A stretch of DNA of 64,000 nt from DASSJT01 sp963715025 (GTDB taxonomy: Bacteria; Actinomycetota; Actinomycetes; Actinomycetales; Dermatophilaceae). Shown here one piece after another: positions 35,032 to 43,167 of the stretch (within the stretch, counting starts at the first letter, position 1; each line of letters begins with the position of its first letter). The stretch is taken from assembly GCA_963715025.1 (NCBI GenBank), contig CAVQQQ010000002.1, forward strand, positions 620,001-684,000, written 5' to 3'. Position numbers and translations under genes: made by a program. Below the pieces are notes generated by a model. That model was not told the DNA's origin, ran no database searches, and saw only the letters and a list, made by a program, of their open reading frames with translations.

Positions 35032-36018
35032 ATGCGCGACATCGTGGTGTTCACTGGCAGTGCCCACCCCGAGCTCGCGGAGCGGATCTGCGGCGCGATC
35101 GGGGTGCCTCTGGCGGCCAGCAAGACGACGCGCTTCAGCAATGACTGCCTCCAGGCCCAGCTGCTGGCCAACTGCCGGCAGCGCGACGTCTACATCATCC
35201 AGCCCCTCGTGCCTCCCACGCAGGAGTCGCTGATGGAGCTGCTGCTGATGATCGACGCCGCCAAGGGTGCCTCCGCAGCGCAGATCACGGCGGTCATCCC
35301 CCACTACGCCTACGCGCGCAGCGACAAGAAGGACGCCAGCCGGATCAGCCTCGGCGGCCGCCTGGTGGCCGACATGCTGGTGACCGCGGGCGCCAACCGC
35401 GTGCTGACCATGACCCTGCATGCCCCGCAGGTCCACGGCTTCTTCTCCGTTCCCGTCGACCACCTGACGGCGATCGGGGTGCTCGCCGACCATTTCCGCG
35501 GCACCGACCTCGCGAACTCGATCGTTGTGTCCCCTGACCTGGGCAACGCCAAGACCGCGACCCAGTTCGCACGCCTCCTGGGCCTGCCGGTTGCGGCGGG
35601 CAGCAAGCGGAGGCTTGACGACGACCGGGTCGTGATCGACTCGATCGTCGGCGATGTCGACGGGCGCCGCGCCATCGTCCTGGACGACGAGATCGCCACG
35701 GGCGGCTCCATCGTGGAGCTGCTGGACCGGCTCAAGGAGATGGGGTGCACCGAGGCGGCAGTCGCCTGCACCCACGGGCTCTTCACCGGCCGCGCGGTCG
35801 AGCGGCTGCGCGACCATCCGATGGTGACTCAAGTCGTGACGACCGACACCGTCCCGTCGCCGACCGGCTGGCCTGCCCTTCAGGTCCGCTCGGTCGCAGG
35901 CCTGTTCGCCGAGGCCATCAAACGCATCCACGCCGGCGAGTCGGTGTCGATCCTCTTCGACGGCGTCGACCCGACGCATGCGCCGCCCCAGGGCTCGCTG
36001 TTCGACAGGGCCCACTGA
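35032..36018 (+). CDS. Ribose-phosphate diphosphokinase (PRPP synthase) family protein
   Basis: Makes PRPP from ribose 5-phosphate and ATP, if active. 328 residues, with the tandem phosphoribosyltransferase fold: NCRQRDVYIIQPLVPPTQES, HYAYARSDKKDASR, TLHAPQVHGFFSVPVDHL and the PRPP loop VLDDEIATGGSIVELL. The loop is DDEIATGG rather than the usual DDMVDTGGT, so this may be a second, divergent PRPP synthase rather than the housekeeping one. It heads a tightly spaced plus-strand cassette between dop and arc. Confidence 0.85.
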   Translation: MRDIVVFTGSAHPELAERICGAIGVPLAASKTTRFSNDCLQAQLLANCRQRDVYIIQPLVPPTQESLMELLLMIDAAKGASAAQITAVIPHYAYARSDKKDASRISLGGRLVADMLVTAGANRVLTMTLHAPQVHGFFSVPVDHLTAIGVLADHFRGTDLANSIVVSPDLGNAKTATQFARLLGLPVAAGSKRRLDDDRVVIDSIVGDVDGRRAIVLDDEIATGGSIVELLDRLKEMGCTEAAVACTHGLFTGRAVERLRDHPMVTQVVTTDTVPSPTGWPALQVRSVAGLFAEAIKRIHAGESVSILFDGVDPTHAPPQGSLFDRAH

Positions 36019-36444
36019 ATGGGCCAGCACCCTTCGCGCGTCGCAGCCGGCGACGCTGTCCTTCCGGCCTTGCGGGCGCCCCTGACCAGGGCCATCGCGA
36101 TCGGACTTGCCCTCGATGTCGCGGCCGTGGTGCTCTTCGCCGTCGTTGGGCGGGCGAGCCATGCGGAGGCGATGTCGCTCCTCGGCGTCGCCAGGACCGC
36201 CTGGCCCTTCCTCGCCGGAGTGGCGGTCGGGTGGGGTGCTGCGCGGGCCGCATTCCGGGCGTGGCCGCTGAGCCCGCGTCACGGCATACCCGTGTGGCTC
36301 TGCACGGTGGTCGTGGGCATGCTGCTGCGTTCCGCCTCCGGCCAGGGCTCGGCGCCTGCCTTCGTCGTGGTCGCCGCCGCCGTGCTGGGCGTTCTGCTGC
36401 TCGGCTGGCGGGCGGTCTCGGCCCGGTCGGCGGCCCATGGCTAG
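36019..36444 (+). CDS. DUF3054-family membrane protein
   Basis: A 141-residue protein with four hydrophobic segments and the family signature: LDVAAVVLFAVVGRASHAE, PFLAGVAVGWGAAR and GIPVWLCTVVVGMLLRSASGQG. The function is unknown. Its ATG directly follows the stop of the PRPP synthase gene, and it overlaps the LigD-like gene by 8 bases, so all three are co-translated. Confidence 0.85.
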   Translation: MGQHPSRVAAGDAVLPALRAPLTRAIAIGLALDVAAVVLFAVVGRASHAEAMSLLGVARTAWPFLAGVAVGWGAARAAFRAWPLSPRHGIPVWLCTVVVGMLLRSASGQGSAPAFVVVAAAVLGVLLLGWRAVSARSAAHG

Positions 36445-37417
36445 CGCCAAGGGAACTCCAGCCGTCGAGCTGGAGGTCGGCGACCGCACGGTTCGCCTGT
36501 CCAATCCAGACCGGGTCTACTTCTCCGAGCGGGGAGAGACCAAGCTGGACCTCGCCAACTACTACCTCTCGGTCGGCGACGGCATCGTCCGGGCGCTGCG
36601 GGAGCGGCCCTGCATGCTGCACCGCTTCCCCAAGGGGGTTGACGGGCAGAAGGTCCACCAGAAGCGCCTCCCGGCGGGGGCTCCCCCCTGGGTCGAGACC
36701 GTGCGCCTGCACTTCCCGCGATTCGGCCTGCACGCCGACGAGCTGTGCGTGACCGAGCTCGCCAGCGTCATCTGGGCGGTCCAGATGTCCACCGTCGAGT
36801 TCCACCCCTGGAACTCCCGCCGCGCCGACACCGAGAAGCCTGACGAGTGGCGCATCGACCTCGACCCGATGCCGAAGTGCCCGTTCGACACGGTGCGGCG
36901 CGCCGCCGAGGTGTCCCACGAGGTCCTGGACGAGCTGGGAGCGGTCGGGTGGCCGAAGACGTCCGGGGGCCGCGGGATGCACATCTACGTGCGGATCCGG
37001 CCCGACCACGGGTTCAAGCAGGTCCGCCGGGCTGCGCTCGCCTTCGCCCGCGAGGTGGAGCGGCGCCTCCCCGACGACGTGACGACGACCTGGTGGCGAC
37101 GGGACCGCGCGCCGACCGACCTGTTCGTCGACTACAACCAGAATGCCCGCGACCACACGATCGCCGCGGCTTACAGCGTGCGCGGCAACCCCCGCGGCAC
37201 CGTCTCGGCGCCCATCGCGTGGCAGGAGGTCAGGGACGCCGATCCGCAGGACTTCACCATCGCCACCATGCCGGAGCGCTTCGCGCGGCTGGGCGACCTC
37301 CACGCCGGCATCGACGACGCGGTCTTCGACATCTCGCCCCTGCTGGAGTGGGCCGACCGCGACGAGCGAGAGGGGTCGGAGACGCCGCCGGAGCCGGACG
37401 AGGGCAGCGAGGCCTAG
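36437..37417 (+). CDS. LigD-type primase/polymerase domain protein (stand-alone)
   Basis: A 326-residue archaeo-eukaryotic primase-type polymerase, equivalent to the polymerase domain of the bacterial NHEJ protein LigD. Catalytic aspartates are in DEWRIDLDPMP, with TSGGRGMHIYVRI and DLFVDYNQNARDHTIAAAYS further on. No ligase or nuclease domain is attached, and no Ku gene is seen in the window. It could fill gaps during end joining or lesion repair. It is the last gene of the cassette and is followed by a strong terminator hairpin. Confidence 0.9.
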   Translation: MASAKGTPAVELEVGDRTVRLSNPDRVYFSERGETKLDLANYYLSVGDGIVRALRERPCMLHRFPKGVDGQKVHQKRLPAGAPPWVETVRLHFPRFGLHADELCVTELASVIWAVQMSTVEFHPWNSRRADTEKPDEWRIDLDPMPKCPFDTVRRAAEVSHEVLDELGAVGWPKTSGGRGMHIYVRIRPDHGFKQVRRAALAFAREVERRLPDDVTTTWWRRDRAPTDLFVDYNQNARDHTIAAAYSVRGNPRGTVSAPIAWQEVRDADPQDFTIATMPERFARLGDLHAGIDDAVFDISPLLEWADRDEREGSETPPEPDEGSEA

Positions 37418-37432
37418 CCGCCCAGCAGACGT

Positions 37433-37472
37433 GGGGTATGCCGCACGCTCGCGTGAGCGGGCGGCATACCCC
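37433..37472. terminator. Bidirectional hairpin between the LigD-like gene and arc
   Basis: GGGGTATGCCGC and its perfect complement (12 bases each) flank a second 5-base stem (CGCTC/GAGCG) with a GCGT loop. It stands between convergent stops and can end both transcripts. The outer arms contain the recurrent GGTATGCC word, as in the kamA hairpin. Confidence 0.75.
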
Positions 37473-37495
37473 GTGTGTGGCTCGTCGCTTGGTGC

Positions 37496-39238
37496 CTAGA
37501 GGTACTGCCCCGTGTTGGCGACGTTGTCGATGGACCGGCCTGGCTCCGACCCCGACTTGCCGGAGATCAGGGTGCGGATGTAGACGATCCGCTCGCCCTT
37601 CTTGCCCGAGATGCGGGCCCAGTCATCGGGGTTGGTCGTGTTGGGGAGGTCTTCGTTCTCCTTGAACTCATCGACGCAGCTGCGCAGCAGGTGCTCGACC
37701 CGGATGCCATGCTGCCCGGTGGTGAGGAACTCCTTGATCGCTGTCTTCTTGGCGCGGTCGACGATGTTCTGGATCATGGCGCCTGAGTTGAAATCCTTGA
37801 AATACAGGATTTCCTTGTCGCCGTTGGCGTACGTGACCTCGAGGAACCGGTTGTCCTCGATCTCGGAGTACATGCGCTCCACCACCGCTTGGATCATCTC
37901 CTCGACGGTCTCCTCGATGGACCCACCGTGCTCGGCGACGTCGTCTGCGTGCAGCGGGAGATCGGGGGTGAGGTACTTGCTGAAGATGTCCCGCGACGCC
38001 TCGGCATCGGGGCGCTCGATCTTGATCTTCACGTCGAGTCGGCCGGGACGCAGGATCGCCGGGTCGATCATGTCCTCACGGTTGGAGGCACCGATGACGA
38101 TGACGTTCTCCAACCGCTCCACGCCGTCGATCTCGGACAGCAACTGCGGCACGATCGTGGTCTCGACGTCGGAGGAGACACCCGAACCACGGGTGCGGAA
38201 CAGGCTGTCCATCTCATCGAAGAACACCACGACGGGCGTGCCGCCGGAGGCCTTCTCCCTGGCGCGCTGGAAAATCAGCCGGATGTGCCGCTCGGTCTCG
38301 CCGACGTACTTGTTGAGGAGCTCGGGGCCTTTGATGTTCAGGAAGAAAGACTTGCCGAGGGGCTTGCCCTCCTTCTCGGCCACCTTGCGGGCCAGCGAGG
38401 CGGCGACAGCCTTGGCGATCATGGTCTTGCCACAGCCGGGTGGGCCGTACAGCAGGACGCCCTTCGGCGGCTTGAGCTTGTGCTCGGTGAACAGGTCGGG
38501 GTGCAGGTAGGGCAGCTCGACCGCGTCGCGGATCGCCTCGATCTGGCCGGCGAGGCCGCCGATGTCCTCGTAGGAGATGTCGGGCACCTCCTCGAGCACC
38601 AGCTCGGCCACCTCCGCCTTGGGGATCCGCTCGTAAACGAAGCTGGTGCGCGACTCCAGGAGCAGGGCGTCGCCGACCCGGATCGGCTCGCCCTCGAGGG
38701 ATTCGGCCAGCCGGCATACCCGCTCCTCGTCGGCGTGGGCCACCACCAGGACCCGGTCCGGCTCGAGGAGCTCCTTGACCATGACCACCTCGCCGGTGCG
38801 CTCGAAGCCGTGGGCGCTCACCACGTTCATCGCCTCGTTGAGCATGACCTCGCGCCCGACCGACAGGTCGGAGGGGTCGACGGACGGGCTGACCGCGACG
38901 TGCATCTTCCGCCCGCCGGTGAGGATGTCGACCGTGGCGTCGTCGTAGGACTCGAGGACGACGCCGTAGGCGGCCGGTGGCTGGGCCAGCCGGTCGACCT
39001 CCGACTTCAGCGTGACGATCTGCTCGCGGGCCTCCTTGAGCGTGCGAACGAGCCTTTCGTTCTGGGCCGAGACCGTTGAGAGGTTGGACTGGAGCTGGAG
39101 GATCCGGGTCTCCAGGTCACGGGACCGCGCGGGGGCCTGGTGGAGGCGCTCCCGGAGCGCTGCCAGTTCCTGTTCCAGGAGCTCCCGCTGGCGGGAGTCG
39201 TCGGCGTAATCGTCTGCGGGGCGGTTCTGGTCGGTCAT
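37496..39238 (-). CDS. arc: Proteasomal ATPase ARC/Mpa
   Basis: The hexameric AAA ATPase that binds Pup, unfolds tagged proteins and feeds them to the 20S core. 580 residues: N-terminal coiled coil (about 10-80) for Pup binding, two OB domains (about 85-235) and the AAA module with GPPGCGKTMIAKA and VVFFDEMDSLFRTRG. The C-terminus ends GQYL, the penultimate-tyrosine motif that docks into the proteasome alpha ring. It is separated from dop by the plus-strand PRPP/DUF3054/LigD cassette. Confidence 0.97.
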   Translation of the reverse strand: MTDQNRPADDYADDSRQRELLEQELAALRERLHQAPARSRDLETRILQLQSNLSTVSAQNERLVRTLKEAREQIVTLKSEVDRLAQPPAAYGVVLESYDDATVDILTGGRKMHVAVSPSVDPSDLSVGREVMLNEAMNVVSAHGFERTGEVVMVKELLEPDRVLVVAHADEERVCRLAESLEGEPIRVGDALLLESRTSFVYERIPKAEVAELVLEEVPDISYEDIGGLAGQIEAIRDAVELPYLHPDLFTEHKLKPPKGVLLYGPPGCGKTMIAKAVAASLARKVAEKEGKPLGKSFFLNIKGPELLNKYVGETERHIRLIFQRAREKASGGTPVVVFFDEMDSLFRTRGSGVSSDVETTIVPQLLSEIDGVERLENVIVIGASNREDMIDPAILRPGRLDVKIKIERPDAEASRDIFSKYLTPDLPLHADDVAEHGGSIEETVEEMIQAVVERMYSEIEDNRFLEVTYANGDKEILYFKDFNSGAMIQNIVDRAKKTAIKEFLTTGQHGIRVEHLLRSCVDEFKENEDLPNTTNPDDWARISGKKGERIVYIRTLISGKSGSEPGRSIDNVANTGQYL

Positions 39239-39300
39239 CTCGGCTCCTTGCGTCGAAGGGACCGTCCGCTAGCGCGGCCGTAATCGACCCTAACCCGCTA

Positions 39301-40326
39301 TCACCCAGGATTCACGGCGGTTTCGGTCACAGTCCGCCTGACCCTCCTGACTTTCCTGTCTGATGGGACGCGCTCGCCGATGTCCTCGGGGGTGAAGTCG
39401 GCGTCCTGCCCGAAACTGCTCGTGGCTGCGGGATCTGGCTGACCAGCTGCGTCGTCGTCGCCGTAGGCGCCTTTCGCGGGCCGGCGCTTGCGCAGCGGGG
39501 GCGTGACCCCGGGAGCCAGGCGACGCGTGGTGATGAGGAAGCCGGTGTGCCCGTGCATGCGGTGCTCCGGTCGCACCGCGAGGCCCTCGAGGTGCCACCC
39601 CCGCACGAGGGACTCCCAGGCCGTGGGCTCGGTGAAGCCACCGTGGTCGCGCATGGCCTCGGCGACCCGGGACAGCTGCGTGGCGGTCGCCACGTAGCAG
39701 ATGAGGACTCCCCCGGGGCCGAGGGCATCGGCGACCACGTCGAGGCATTCCCAGGGCGCCAGCATGTCGAGGACGACCCGGTCGACCGAGCCGGGCTGGA
39801 CCTCGCGCGGCAGCGCCTCCACGAGGTCGCCCACGGTGACGCTCCACGCGGGGTGGTCTCTCCCGAAGAACGCCCGCGCATTGCCCTTCGCGATGTCGGC
39901 GAAGTCCTCGCGTCGCTCGAAGGAGTGGAGGCTGCCGTGCTCGCCGATGGCACGCAGGAGAGACATTGAGAGTGCGCCCGAGCCCACGCCGGCCTCGACC
40001 ACGCGGGCGCCGGGGAAGATGTCGGCCATCGCCACGATCTGGCCGGCATCCTTGGGGTAGACCACAGCCGCACCCCGGGGCATGGACATCACGTAGTCGG
40101 ACAGCAGCGGGCGCAGTGCGAGGTACTCGACGCCGGCCGTATTCGTGATCGTGGAGCCGTCGGGAGCGCCGATCAGGGCGTCGTGCTCGAGGTAGCCGCG
40201 ATGGGTGTGGAACTGGCGACCGGGCTGCAGGGTGATCGTGTGCAACCGGCCTTTGGGGTCCGTCAGCTGGACCCGCTCGCCAGCCTGGAAGGGGCCGCGG
40301 CGCAGCTCGGCACCCGTGGCAGTCAT
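39301..40326 (-). CDS. trmI: tRNA (adenine-58-N1)-methyltransferase
   Basis: Methylates A58 in the T-loop of tRNA with SAM. 341 residues: the N-terminal beta-rich domain (RVQLTDPKGRLHTITLQPGRQFHTHRG), the SAM-binding VVEAGVGSGALSMSLLRAIG and VLDMLAPWECLD. A C-terminal tail of about 60 residues is charged and likely disordered. It commonly lies between arc and the site-2 protease gene in actinobacteria, as here. Confidence 0.93.
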   Translation of the reverse strand: MTATGAELRRGPFQAGERVQLTDPKGRLHTITLQPGRQFHTHRGYLEHDALIGAPDGSTITNTAGVEYLALRPLLSDYVMSMPRGAAVVYPKDAGQIVAMADIFPGARVVEAGVGSGALSMSLLRAIGEHGSLHSFERREDFADIAKGNARAFFGRDHPAWSVTVGDLVEALPREVQPGSVDRVVLDMLAPWECLDVVADALGPGGVLICYVATATQLSRVAEAMRDHGGFTEPTAWESLVRGWHLEGLAVRPEHRMHGHTGFLITTRRLAPGVTPPLRKRRPAKGAYGDDDAAGQPDPAATSSFGQDADFTPEDIGERVPSDRKVRRVRRTVTETAVNPG

Positions 40327-40337
40327 GGGGCCGGAGT

Positions 40338-41456
40338 CTAGTGGTGCTCGACGGCGGCGTTGACGTCCGCCGCCGTCACCACGCCAGCGAGGCGGCCCTC
40401 GTGGGTCACGGCCACGACCCCCACATCCAGTCGCTGGAGCGCGGCGATGACCGGCAGGATGCTGTCCGAGGGGTCAGCCTCGACCACCCAGCCCGCCGGC
40501 TGGGCGCGGTACACACTTCCGACGGTGGCCTCAGCGCGCTGGACCGCCGGGACCTGGGCGACGTCCGCGGGTGCCAGCACGCCAGCCGGCACCCCCTGCT
40601 CGTCGAGAACGACCGGGGCCAGGGGCTGGGCCAGTGCCTCTGCGACCGTGGCCGTCGGCCGCATCGCCAGTGCCGGCCGCAGCACGTCGGCGATGCGCAC
40701 GGCCCCGATCACCTGCATGGCCCGGCCATGGCGGATCGCCGACGTCGCGCCTGCCCACAGGAAGGACCCGATGAAGAAGCACCACGCGATGTCGACCAGG
40801 TTCACCTGGCTGCCCTCGGCGAGGGGCCGCACGATGAACCAGGCAACAACCAGGACGGTGACGACGCGGCCGCACCACCCCGCGGCTACGCGGCCCCTCC
40901 CCCGGCTGCCCGTCGCCTGCCAGACACCCGCCTCCACCAGTTGCCCGCCATCGAGCGGGAGTCCGGGAAGCAGGTTGAACAAGGCCAGCGCGCCGTTGAG
41001 CAGGGCGAAAGCCCCAACGAGCCCGTTGGGCACGCCGTCGGGAACGGCAGGGAGGAGCAGGCGGGCCAGGCCGGCCAGCACAAGGTTCGCGAGCGGCCCG
41101 ACCGCCGCGACTGCCGCCGACGTCTTGGGGGTCGACCGCGCGGCGTCGAAGGCGGTGTGCCCGCCCCAGAGGTCAGCGACCACACGGTGTACCGGCATGC
41201 CGAAGGCGCGCGCCGCGCCCGCGTGTGCAGCCTCATGTACGAGGACCGCGACCAGGAGGAGCAGCGCGTACAGAGCGGCGACGCCGTAGGCAAGGATCCC
41301 CAGGTCGGGGCGGTCGTGGGCGAGGTTCGGGCCGATGAGGCCGATGATGAGGGCGGCCAGGACGGCCCAGCTGCCACCCACGTAGACGGGTACCCCAGAG
41401 ACCGTGGCGACGCGTAGGCCGGGCGCGCGCTCAGGCGCTTGGATCGGTGGGGACAT
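40338..41456 (-). CDS. Site-2 protease (M50) with CBS domains
   Basis: An intramembrane zinc metalloprotease, 372 residues. The zinc site is HEAAHAG (about residue 94) with the third ligand in NLLPGLPLDGGQLVEAG; about six transmembrane segments. Two CBS repeats occupy residues 240-370 (VADVLRP..., VITAADVNAAV), suggesting control by a nucleotide ligand. Members cut anti-sigma factors or other membrane proteins. It starts 11 bases from trmI and is divergent from the RecB-like nuclease gene. Confidence 0.9.
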   Translation of the reverse strand: MSPPIQAPERAPGLRVATVSGVPVYVGGSWAVLAALIIGLIGPNLAHDRPDLGILAYGVAALYALLLLVAVLVHEAAHAGAARAFGMPVHRVVADLWGGHTAFDAARSTPKTSAAVAAVGPLANLVLAGLARLLLPAVPDGVPNGLVGAFALLNGALALFNLLPGLPLDGGQLVEAGVWQATGSRGRGRVAAGWCGRVVTVLVVAWFIVRPLAEGSQVNLVDIAWCFFIGSFLWAGATSAIRHGRAMQVIGAVRIADVLRPALAMRPTATVAEALAQPLAPVVLDEQGVPAGVLAPADVAQVPAVQRAEATVGSVYRAQPAGWVVEADPSDSILPVIAALQRLDVGVVAVTHEGRLAGVVTAADVNAAVEHH

Positions 41457-41567
41457 GCGGTGACCTTAATGGAACGGTGACGTGGGGCCGGCCGCGGGTG
41501 CCGGTGTGTCCCTGTGTCCGGTGTGGCGCTGGGTCCGGCTGTCGGCTGGTCCTTCTATTGTCGGACC

Positions 41568-42413
41568 ATGCCACCCGCCCTGTCGCCCAGCCGGGCCGCC
41601 GACTTCAAGCAGTGCCCGCTGCTCTACAGGTTCCGCGCGGTCGACCGGCTGACCGCGCCGCCGAGCCCGGCGGCCGCGCGGGGCACGCTCGTCCACGCGG
41701 TGCTGGAACACCTCTTCGAGCTGCCTGCAGCCGAGCGCACCCCCGCCGCGGCGGCCGCCCTCCTGCGGCCACGGTGGGAGGCGCTGGTCGAGGTCGAGCC
41801 CCAGCTGGCGGCCATGATCGAGGATGCCGAGCACCTCTCCGAGGAGGTCTGGTATGCCGAGGCCAAGACCCTTCTCGAGACGTGGTTCACCCTCGAGGAC
41901 CCCACTCGTCTGGAGCCGGCCGAGCGGGAGCTTTACGTCGAGACCGACATCGAGGGGCTCGTGCTGCGCGGATACGTCGACCGTCTCGACATCGCGCCCG
42001 ATGGGGCCCTGCGCGTCGTTGACTACAAGACCGGCCGTTCCCCCTCGGAGACCTTCGAGGGCAAGGCGCTGTTCCAGATGAAGTTCTACGCGCTGGTCCT
42101 GTGGCGGACCCGAGGAGTCATCCCGGCGATGCTCCAGCTGGTCTACCTCGGCAACGGCGAAGTCGTTCGCTACGCCCCCGACGAATCCGACCTGCGCGGG
42201 CTGGAGCGCAACCTCAAGGCGGTCTGGCAGGCCATCGAGAGAGCGGCCATGACGGGCGACTGGCGCCCCCGCACCTCACGGCTGTGCGACTGGTGCGACT
42301 TCCGCCATCTGTGTCCTGCGTGGGGCGGCACCCCTCCCCCGCTGCCCGAGGGTGCGGCCGAGCGCGCTCTGGATCCTCGCAGCTCCGGCGAGGTCGAGCC
42401 GGCCGACGACTAG
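41568..42413 (+). CDS. RecB-family exonuclease (PD-(D/E)xK)
   Basis: 281 residues of a stand-alone nuclease related to the C-terminal domain of RecB/AddB. SPSRAADFKQCPLLYRFRAV contains the first cysteine, RGTLVHAVLEHLFEL the conserved histidine, RVVDYKTGR the catalytic D...K, and LCDWCDFRHLCPAW the other three cysteines of a likely 4Fe-4S staple. The ATG at 41568 follows TATTGT by 6 nt without a ribosome site, so the message is probably leaderless. A 21-base repeat array runs through the stop codon. Confidence 0.9.
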   Translation: MPPALSPSRAADFKQCPLLYRFRAVDRLTAPPSPAAARGTLVHAVLEHLFELPAAERTPAAAAALLRPRWEALVEVEPQLAAMIEDAEHLSEEVWYAEAKTLLETWFTLEDPTRLEPAERELYVETDIEGLVLRGYVDRLDIAPDGALRVVDYKTGRSPSETFEGKALFQMKFYALVLWRTRGVIPAMLQLVYLGNGEVVRYAPDESDLRGLERNLKAVWQAIERAAMTGDWRPRTSRLCDWCDFRHLCPAWGGTPPPLPEGAAERALDPRSSGEVEPADD

Positions 42414-42455
42414 GTCGAACCGGCTGGCGACCATGTGGAGCCGGGCCACGACTAC
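42393..42455 (+). repeat. 21-base tandem repeat across the nuclease stop codon
   Basis: Three 21-base units start at 42393, 42414 and 42435. In the nuclease frame they read VEPADD-stop, VEPAGDH and VEPGHDY, so only the first ends in TAG; the others have CAT and TAC at that place. The convergent HAD gene ends inside unit 3. Confidence 0.85.
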
Positions 42456-43159
42456 GTCGGCCGCGGTGCGACGACGTCCAGCAGGTCGTGTGCCGTCAGC
42501 CCGCGCAGGCTGGGCACCTGGACCGAGCCGCGGATGAGCGGGACCGCGACGACGTGTGGCACGGCGATGGTCGGGACCCCTGCCTCAGCCGCCGAGCGCA
42601 CCCCGGTGGGCGAGTCCTCGAGCGCGACGCACTCGTTCACCCCCACGCCGAGGGCGCGGGCGGCGGCGAGGTAGGGCTCGGGGTGCGGTTTTCCGTGCTC
42701 GACCTCGTCACCGGTGATCACCGCGGCGAACGTTCCCGGCGGGAGCGCGTCGACCACGGCGTCGGCGAGGGACCGCCAGGACATGGTGACCAGGGCACTC
42801 GGCACGCCCCAGCGCTGCAGGTCGTCCAGGAGCTCGCGGGCGCCCGGCCGCCACGGCATGTGCTCCCGGACCTGGTCGATGACCCGGAGCAGGAGCTCCT
42901 CGACGATCTGCACCACGTCCAGCTCGACGGGTGCGTGCTCGCGGATGAAATGCGCCGACACCATCAGGTCATTGCCGACGAGCTGGTGGGCGTAATCCTC
43001 GCTCCACGTGCCGCCGTACGCCTCGACGAGACCGTGCTCGGCGCTGATCCAGTACGGCTCGGTGTCGACCAACGTGCCGTCCATGTCCCAGAACACCGCA
43101 GCCGGCAGCGATCGGCCGCGCAGGTCGGGAGGCGCGGTTGTGATGTCGTCGGAGGTCAT
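42452..43159 (-). CDS. HAD-family phosphatase (beta-phosphoglucomutase-like)
   Basis: A 235-residue HAD hydrolase: AAVFWDMDGTLVDTEPYWI carries both motif I aspartates, PSALVTMSW motif II, GDEVEHGKPHPEPYLAAA motif III and ALEDSPTGVRSAAEAG motif IV, with a helical cap between. It probably dephosphorylates a small metabolite; the substrate is unknown. It begins 8 bases after metH and is likely co-transcribed with it. Confidence 0.9.
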   Translation of the reverse strand: MTSDDITTAPPDLRGRSLPAAVFWDMDGTLVDTEPYWISAEHGLVEAYGGTWSEDYAHQLVGNDLMVSAHFIREHAPVELDVVQIVEELLLRVIDQVREHMPWRPGARELLDDLQRWGVPSALVTMSWRSLADAVVDALPPGTFAAVITGDEVEHGKPHPEPYLAAARALGVGVNECVALEDSPTGVRSAAEAGVPTIAVPHVVAVPLIRGSVQVPSLRGLTAHDLLDVVAPRPT

Positions 43160-43167
43160 CGGCCCGC

